A DNA stretch of 37,946 bases from Desulfovibrio sp. (GTDB taxonomy: Bacteria > Desulfobacterota > Desulfovibrionia > Desulfovibrionales > Desulfovibrionaceae), in contig JAISLI010000004.1 of assembly GCA_031291035.1 (NCBI GenBank), forward strand, positions 1-37,946. Direction: 5' to 3'. The position numbers were made by a program, and so were the translations under genes. The notes under the pieces are model-generated. The model made no database searches. It had not been told where the DNA came from and worked only from the letters and a program-made list of their open reading frames with translations. Shown here piece after piece: positions 32,269 through 37,946 of the stretch. The first letter of the stretch is position 1. Every line of letters starts with the position of its first letter.

Positions 32269-32395
32269 GGAGCAATTTCATTTTGAAATTGTTCTGGCGG
32301 CGGGGCGGATGCACCGCCGCCCGCCCATGAGGCGCAGGCGAAACCGCGTTTCGCCGTAAAGCGCCGAAGGGAGCGTTTCAAAAGCAAAATGCTCT
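32269..32395. repeat. Composite palindromic repeat, copy E (127 bp)
   Basis: Starts GGAGCAATTTCA then TTTTGAAATTGTTCT (as in the minimal palindrome) and ends AAAATGCTCT, so the tips match the family. The middle differs: a GC-rich palindromic part (GGCGG-ATGCA-CCGCC) and GGCGAAAC-CGC-GTTTCGCC. Confidence 0.65.
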
Positions 32396-32544
32396 AATGG
32401 AGTAAGGGGATTTGGCTGAAAAGAACAGTGAAGGGTCGCAAGAAAAGGCAGGTTTGTCAGTTCATTAACCCGGCATTCGCGAGTATGGCTGAGCTTGGGA
32501 TAGACAGCTTTCGCGTATGTGTCGCCGGGGGAAAGGGGGTCCTT

Positions 32545-33951
32545 ATGAAACGCGTTTTTTTTTCTTTCTTTCTGATTCTGCTTGCCCCGGCTTTCGGGCT
32601 TGCGGCGGAATCCGCCTATCCGCCCGCGCCGCAACCTGGGCAAAGCATCAGTGTTGACGACACGATATACGGCGTTTTGCGCACGCATCGCAATTTGCGC
32701 GGCCTGCTTGAAAACCGTGATGTGCTTGAGCATGAAGTGGACCGGGCCAGAGCCGGCTTCGGGCCGCGCGTCGATGTTTCCGGCCGGGCCGGGTACGGGA
32801 TAATCAGCGATTCTTCCAGCAGGGCTTTGGACCATGAGAACCAGATGTGGTCGGTCGTCGGCTACAGCGCGACGCTTGTGCAGCCCGTCTGGGACGGATT
32901 CGCGGCCCGCTCCCGCGTTCGCAGCGCGAAATCGACTCTGGAATCCGTGAAGCACAGGGTTTTTGACGCCGCCACCTCGCTTTCTCTTGACGGTGTCATC
33001 GCGCATATTGATCTGTTGCGCCGCCGCACAATTTATGACCTCTCTGTAAAAAACGTGGACCAGCACAAGGCTGTGCTGGCCAAGGCCCAGGAGCGCGCCA
33101 ATCTTGGCGCGGATACCGTGGCCGACGTAACTCAGGCGCAATCGCGCCTTTCCCGGGCGCTTTCAAGCCTTGCCGAAGCCAAGGCTTCCCTGCATGTGGC
33201 CGAGGAAACCTATACCCGTCTGACGGGTCTTCCCGGCAACTCCAAGCTGCAGGTGGTTACCCTGCCGCCGCAGATTTTTGAAAATCCCGAATCCGTGTTT
33301 CTGCTTGCCGAGAAAGGCAATCCCAAACTGGCCGCCTACCTGCAGGACATACGGGCGCTGGTGGGCGACAAGGAACTGGCCGAATCGGCCTTTTATCCGA
33401 CGGTCAATCTTGAGGCGGGCCCCAACTATTCCAATCGCGGCGTCTATGATGAAAATGAGCGCTGGACGTTCAGTTTCGATGTTCTCGGCACGGTGCGCTG
33501 GAATATTTTCAACAGCGGCGCGGACTGGGCCGAGCGTAAAGCGGCTTTGGCCAGAATACGCCAGTCCCGGCAGGTAATGTACAATTTCATTGACGAGTTG
33601 AAGCTGGATATCGACAGCACGTGGATCAACTATCTGGCCGCGCAGGAGCAGTACAAGCACTACACCAAGGCCGTGGAGTACAACAAGTTTACGCGCAGCG
33701 CCTATCTGGAGCAGTTTCAGCTGGGGCGGCGCACGCTTCTTGACGTGCTGGACGCCGAATCGGAGTTGTACAATTCCTCCACCCAGTCTGAAACCTCACG
33801 CGGCAACATTCTGGTGGGCGCATACAGGCTGTGCGCGCTCACAGGCAATCTTTTACCGCAAATGCTCATTGATCTCGCCCCGCTGGGGCAGCGCCCGGCG
33901 GTGGACCCTGACGACCCGCGGGAGGAGTTCGCGCCCGGCTGGTTCAACTGA
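32545..33951 (+). CDS. TolC-family outer membrane efflux/secretion protein
   Basis: 468 residues. Signal peptide (1-21, MKRVFFSFFLILLAPAFGLA), then two repeated outer membrane efflux protein domains with long helices and short beta parts (for example SATLVQPVWDGFAARSRVRS and the repeat-like WTFSFDVLGTVRWNIFNSGA). The end FQLGRRTLLDVLDAESELYN is typical of the TolC branch that serves type I secretion (AggA/LapE-like) as well as RND pumps. It would form a trimeric channel across the outer membrane and periplasm. No membrane-fusion or ABC partner is beside it. AAAGGGGG precedes ATG 32545; the in-frame part upstream is not conserved. Confidence 0.9.
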   Translation: MKRVFFSFFLILLAPAFGLAAESAYPPAPQPGQSISVDDTIYGVLRTHRNLRGLLENRDVLEHEVDRARAGFGPRVDVSGRAGYGIISDSSSRALDHENQMWSVVGYSATLVQPVWDGFAARSRVRSAKSTLESVKHRVFDAATSLSLDGVIAHIDLLRRRTIYDLSVKNVDQHKAVLAKAQERANLGADTVADVTQAQSRLSRALSSLAEAKASLHVAEETYTRLTGLPGNSKLQVVTLPPQIFENPESVFLLAEKGNPKLAAYLQDIRALVGDKELAESAFYPTVNLEAGPNYSNRGVYDENERWTFSFDVLGTVRWNIFNSGADWAERKAALARIRQSRQVMYNFIDELKLDIDSTWINYLAAQEQYKHYTKAVEYNKFTRSAYLEQFQLGRRTLLDVLDAESELYNSSTQSETSRGNILVGAYRLCALTGNLLPQMLIDLAPLGQRPAVDPDDPREEFAPGWFN

Positions 33952-33991
33952 GCAATCCGGAAAGGCCGGAAACGCGGCGTCAGAACATCCC

Positions 33992-34056
33992 GTAAATAAC
34001 GGTCTCGCGCGGCGGAAGCGGAAAAACGCTTTGACGCCGCGCGAGACGCTGTTTAC
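33992..34056 (+). terminator. Large stem-loop after the TolC-family gene
   Basis: GTCTCGCGCGGCG (34002-34014) pairs perfectly with CGCCGCGCGAGAC (34035-34047), with AGCG/CGCT inside and GTAAA/TTTAC outside. A second hairpin, GACGCGG-TTTTTTGTT-CCGCGTC (34058-34080), follows. Possible terminator or structured RNA; no terminal T tract after the main stem. Confidence 0.5.
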
Positions 34057-34126
34057 AGACGCGGTTTTTTGTTCCGCGTCATTGCCGCGTGAATTTCCAT
34101 AAATGTCCCTGTGAGCGGCTCCGAAC

Positions 34127-34155
34127 TTGAAAGGCCGGTCATTATTCTGGACAAT
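34127..34155 (+). promoter_or_regulatory. Possible promoter of the NFACT gene
   Basis: TTGAAA (34127-34132), 17-nt spacer, GACAAT (34150-34155). Weak -10 match. Confidence 0.3.
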
Positions 34156-34233
34156 GGAGCGCGTAAAAACAAGGAATACATCCGGCTTTTGCATTCAGGC
34201 CGCGTTTCGGAACAGTTTCATCCCGGATGAAAA

Positions 34234-35877
34234 ATGGATGCGCATCTTTTCAGCCGTTTTTGCGGGGCGTTGACGCCGCTCATACAGGGCACCCGCCTGG
34301 AAAAAATTCAGGAACCGCTTCCGGGCGTTCTGACCTTCCGCCTTTTTTCCGCCGGACGCGCGAGGCAACTCTGCTGGCGCTACGGCAAACAAGGCGCCTT
34401 CTGTTTTCTGACTTCCGGGCGCACAAGCGCAAACAACGCGCCATCCGCGCAGGTGATGCGTTTGCGCAAACACGCCGCGGGCAAAAGGATACGCGCCGGC
34501 GTCATACAATTTCATGAACGCAGGCTCTGGCTGCTTCTGGAGCGTTCCGCTCCCCGGAATTGCGCCACAAAGACCGTCGGCACTTCTGTCTGGCTGTGTC
34601 TGGATCTGCGCTACGGCGCGTCTCTGCATTTTTTGACGGCCGAGGCCGCTCCGGAAGAGGAAACGCTTCATTGGCCGCCTTTGGACAACCTTGCCGAAGC
34701 CTGCGCCGCATGGCGGCAATGGCCCGTTCTCACGCCGGCCCTGCGCCGTACCCTGGCCCATCTGGATGAGAGGGAAGGCGCCGCTCTGCTTGCGGATCTC
34801 AAGGAGGACGGCGGCAATGTGTTCGTATACCGCAGGCCGGGGGAGCGAGATGCCTGCCTTGCCAGCGCCTGGCCGCTGCCCCCCGCGCTGCGCGGCGACG
34901 CCGGGGAAGAAAGTGGCGAGGACGTGCTGGACTTGCTTGAAAAAGCGGGACATGGGCTTGTTTTTCTGCGTTTGGCCAGGCAAAGGGCGGAAGCGGAGCA
35001 ACGTGCCTTTGACCGGCAGGCCCGCGGACTGGAACGCCTGCGGCAGCGGCTGCGGGAAGAGGAAAGTCGTCTTGCCGCCATGGCCGGCGCGCAGGCCGAT
35101 GCCCTGGCGCTGCGGGAAAACCTCTGGCGTCTGCCGCAGGAACTCCGGGGCGGCGGGGTTGCGGTTCCGGCCGGAGAGCATGGACCCGCCAGGGAGATAT
35201 GCCTTGCCCCCCGGCGAACCGTCCGGCAGGAAATGGAAGCGCTTTTCCATACGGCCAAGCGCGGACGACGCGGCCTTGCGCATCTGGCGCTACGCCGCGT
35301 CGTCCTGGAAGAAGAAACGGCCGATCTCGCCAGGGCGCGGCGGGCGTTTTTGTCTCCGGAAGCAAGCCCCGACAGGGGCGCGGGTCAAAAAGGCCTTGCC
35401 GTCCCGCCGAAGAATCTGCCGAAGAACATCCGCGCCTTCGTCAGCGACGACGGCTTTGTTCTCCTGCGCGGGCGGGACGCCAAGGGCAATCTCGCGGCGC
35501 GCAAACTCGCCGCGCCGTATGATATCTGGCTGCACGCGGAAAACGGCCCGGGTGCGCATGTGATTATTCGCAGGGCCTACGCCGGTCAGGAAGTCCCAGA
35601 ACAAACGCTCGTCCAGGCGGGAATTCTGGCCGCCTGCAAGAGCTGGGCGGCTGAATCCGGAAAAGCCCGCGTCATCTACGCCGAAGCGCGGCACGTCAGA
35701 ACGTTGCGCGCCGCGTCCGCCGGAACCGTGCGGGTAGACAGAACATACCGCTCGCTCCTTGTCGTCATAGACAAAACCCTGGAAGACAGGCTCGCCTTTG
35801 GGGCCGGCCCCGGAAAATCCGCTGGCCGCCCCGCTCAGGGCAGGTCCGTCGGCAATGGGCCAAAGGCCTTTTCATAG
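34234..35877 (+). CDS. RqcH/NFACT family protein (ribosome quality control)
   Basis: 547 residues. NFACT-N domain at the start (MDAHLFSRFCGALTPLIQGT), a middle with long coiled coil (about 245-300, RAEAEQRAFDRQARGLERLR), and the NFACT-R/DUF814 domain near the end (FVSDDGFVLLRGRDAKGNLA, then PYDIWLHAENGPGAHVIIRR). Bacterial RqcH binds 50S subunits with stuck peptidyl-tRNA and adds alanine tails for degradation. The Asp-Arg pair reported as important in the N-domain seems to be HERR (Glu-Arg) here, by my rough alignment. Its last 43 bp overlap the end of the convergent PfkB gene. ATG 34234 has GGATGA before it. Confidence 0.85.
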   Translation: MDAHLFSRFCGALTPLIQGTRLEKIQEPLPGVLTFRLFSAGRARQLCWRYGKQGAFCFLTSGRTSANNAPSAQVMRLRKHAAGKRIRAGVIQFHERRLWLLLERSAPRNCATKTVGTSVWLCLDLRYGASLHFLTAEAAPEEETLHWPPLDNLAEACAAWRQWPVLTPALRRTLAHLDEREGAALLADLKEDGGNVFVYRRPGERDACLASAWPLPPALRGDAGEESGEDVLDLLEKAGHGLVFLRLARQRAEAEQRAFDRQARGLERLRQRLREEESRLAAMAGAQADALALRENLWRLPQELRGGGVAVPAGEHGPAREICLAPRRTVRQEMEALFHTAKRGRRGLAHLALRRVVLEEETADLARARRAFLSPEASPDRGAGQKGLAVPPKNLPKNIRAFVSDDGFVLLRGRDAKGNLAARKLAAPYDIWLHAENGPGAHVIIRRAYAGQEVPEQTLVQAGILAACKSWAAESGKARVIYAEARHVRTLRAASAGTVRVDRTYRSLLVVIDKTLEDRLAFGAGPGKSAGRPAQGRSVGNGPKAFS

Positions 35878-36785
35878 CGTCTTTTGAACTGGGCGATCGT
35901 GAATTTATGCTCCTGCGTTCCCATGCACTCCAGGGCGAAGCTGGCGCTCACCGCGCCGAATTTGGCGGCTTCCGGCATCAGCAGGCCGCGTACGAGTCCC
36001 TTGATAAGGCCCGCGCGGTGCGCGTCGCCAGCTCCGGTGGGATCGGCCACGCTTTTCGGCGCGACCGCGGGGATGTGCGTTTCGCTGCCGTCCGCCCCGC
36101 GTACAAGAGCGCCCTGCGCGCCAAGCGTGGTCACAAGCCACAATGTTCTGCCAAGCAGTTCTTGTTCGGTTTTCCCCGTGGTCTTGCAGATCATTTTGAG
36201 TTCATAATCATTGGTGATGCAGGCGAAGGAACCCTCAATCGCGCCCAGCAGATCGTCGGCGGAAAGGAGGGGCAGTTGCTGGCCGGGGTCATAAATATAC
36301 GGCACGCCCGCCTGCCGGAACAGCGTCGGCAGGCGGCGCATGTCGGCCATGTTGCCGGGGGAGACGATGGCCAGATCGCCCTCGGGGTTGAGGGAGGCAA
36401 AGGCATAGTCGGTCGGCGTGGCCATCGCGCCGGGATAGAATCCCGTTATCTGGTTGCCGTTCAAATCCGTCGTGATGTAGCCCAAGGCGGTGAACAGGCT
36501 GTCGTCTCGGCGTATGCCGTCCATGGGCAGCCCTTTTTTCCGGAGCATTTTGGCGTAGGAGTCAAAATCACGCCCCGCGCAGGACACGATCACCGGCTTT
36601 TCGCCGAGCAGGGCCAAAGACCAGGCGATATTGCCGGCGCAGCCTCCACGCCGCTCATCCATGCCCGCAACCATGAAACTTACGTTTATCTGATGGAGCT
36701 TGTCCATGAGGATATGGTCCTGAAAATTGCCGGGGAATGTCATAATGCGGTCGAAGGCCAGGGAACCGGAAACATAAATGGCCAT
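35835..36785 (-). CDS. PfkB-family carbohydrate/adenosine kinase
   Basis: 316 residues. Ribokinase fold: GGCAGNIAWSLALLGEKPVI (first signature) and the catalytic DPTGAGDAHRAG with the Asp base and anion hole (second signature; His where Phe is usual). The family phosphorylates sugars or nucleosides; an adenosine kinase-like enzyme is plausible, substrate unproven. AGGAGG precedes ATG 36785. 30 bp after cutA on the same strand, so likely co-transcribed; tail-to-tail overlap with the NFACT gene. Confidence 0.88.
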   Translation of the reverse strand: MAIYVSGSLAFDRIMTFPGNFQDHILMDKLHQINVSFMVAGMDERRGGCAGNIAWSLALLGEKPVIVSCAGRDFDSYAKMLRKKGLPMDGIRRDDSLFTALGYITTDLNGNQITGFYPGAMATPTDYAFASLNPEGDLAIVSPGNMADMRRLPTLFRQAGVPYIYDPGQQLPLLSADDLLGAIEGSFACITNDYELKMICKTTGKTEQELLGRTLWLVTTLGAQGALVRGADGSETHIPAVAPKSVADPTGAGDAHRAGLIKGLVRGLLMPEAAKFGAVSASFALECMGTQEHKFTIAQFKRRYEKAFGPLPTDLP

Positions 36786-36815
36786 GATTTTTCCTCCTGA
36801 ACGGATTGGACAAGC

Positions 36816-37133
36816 TCATTCCGGCAGGCTGTTTTCCGCAATCCAGCCCATGAAGGGCGGATGCCCGGCCTGGAGGGGCAGGGCCACGATGCAGGGTACT
36901 TCATGGCAATGATGCCGCCGCACCGTCTCGCAAAAAGCGGAAAAAGCCGCCCGGCTGACCTGGGCAAAAAGAAGGCATTCTTCGGCCTCCCTGACCTCGC
37001 CCCGCCAGCGGTACACTGACAGCGCGCCGGACAGCACGTTGACGCCCGCGGCAAGCCGGGCTTCAACAAGCGCACGGGCAATGACCAAGGCGCGCTCCCT
37101 ATCCGGCACAGTGACATACGCGAGACAGGCCAC
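36816..37133 (-). CDS. cutA: CutA1 divalent-cation tolerance protein
   Basis: 105 residues from GTG 37133, normal length. Starts ACLAYVTVPDRERALVIARA, with LVEARLAAGVNVLSGALSVY and YRWRGEVREAEECLLF, the CutA1 pattern (ferredoxin-like fold, trimer). Linked to copper or other divalent-metal tolerance in E. coli; the molecular role is unclear. AAGGA stands before the GTG. First gene of a two-gene unit with the PfkB kinase. Confidence 0.9.
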   Translation of the reverse strand: MACLAYVTVPDRERALVIARALVEARLAAGVNVLSGALSVYRWRGEVREAEECLLFAQVSRAAFSAFCETVRRHHCHEVPCIVALPLQAGHPPFMGWIAENSLPE

Positions 37134-37887
<754 letters not shown>

Positions 37888-37946
37888 ATGAGGCCGGCAA
37901 AAAACGCTTTGAAAAATCCGCTCAACCCCCGCCGGGCCGCGCCCGG
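37888..37946 (+). CDS. Start of a gene cut by the window end
   Basis: ATG 37888 with a strong AGGAGGG 8 bp before it, then MRPAKNALKNPLNPRRAAP, 19 residues, basic. Too short to identify. Confidence 0.45.
   Translation, partial: MRPAKNALKNPLNPRRAAP

Noticed and set aside
34195-35283. A 362-codon frame opposite the NFACT gene
   Set aside because: Antisense to a conserved gene, no domains seen.

Overview
The window (about 38 kb, GC-rich) looks like a chromosomal segment of a sulfate-reducing deltaproteobacterium, most likely of the family Desulfovibrionaceae. The best evidence is an operon for a nine-haem cytochrome c (exactly nine CXXCH motifs) with a four-cluster Tat-exported ferredoxin, an NrfD-type membrane subunit and a 48-residue membrane peptide. 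This is the NhcABCD arrangement known from Desulfovibrio. The flagellar, Liv and UvrC proteins fit that assignment.

Layout. (1) 176-4394: a MuiA-type protein, divergent from a glycosyltransferase and a polyprenyl-phosphate sugar transferase. (2) 4404-5609: an IS630-family element whose transposase is split at a run of seven A. It sits in the stop codon of tsf. (3) 5609-7426: tsf and rpsB, with promoter and a structured leader. (4) 7459-9246: remnants of an IS110 transposase and a hemerythrin, an FMN reductase, a zinc-ribbon protein, and copies of a palindromic repeat. (5) 9264-17805: flagellar genes fliI, fliH, fliG, a small FliF-tail-like ORF and fliF behind a sigma-54-type promoter, then a chemoreceptor gene with a sigma-28-type promoter and its own terminator. 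(6) 18089-20163: a catalase gene with a large internal deletion, then galE. (7) 20357-25117: livKHMGF, a branched-chain amino acid ABC transporter. (8) 25190-27575: two small ORFs coupled to uvrC. (9) 27947-31432: nhcABCD, ended by a strong terminator. (10) 31617-32395: tRNA-Lys(UUU), an integrase scrap, AT-rich DNA and two more repeats. (11) 32545-37946: a TolC-family protein, an RqcH/NFACT protein, a PfkB kinase, CutA, and about 750 bp of apparently non-coding DNA with a (CA)13 tract before a truncated gene.

How it works together. The surface polysaccharide pair, motility and chemotaxis, amino acid uptake and a periplasm-to-membrane electron transfer complex describe a motile anaerobe. Two genes for coping with oxygen (catalase, hemerythrin) are broken, and several mobile-element remnants are present. 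This suggests a genome under relaxed selection, perhaps in a stable anoxic or host-associated niche; that is inference.

The most interesting item is the 70-residue ORF between fliF and fliG. Its C-terminal half resembles the FliG-binding tail of FliF encoded just upstream. The dispersed three-hairpin repeat and the sigma-28-like site in front of an uncharacterised zinc-ribbon gene also deserve checking.
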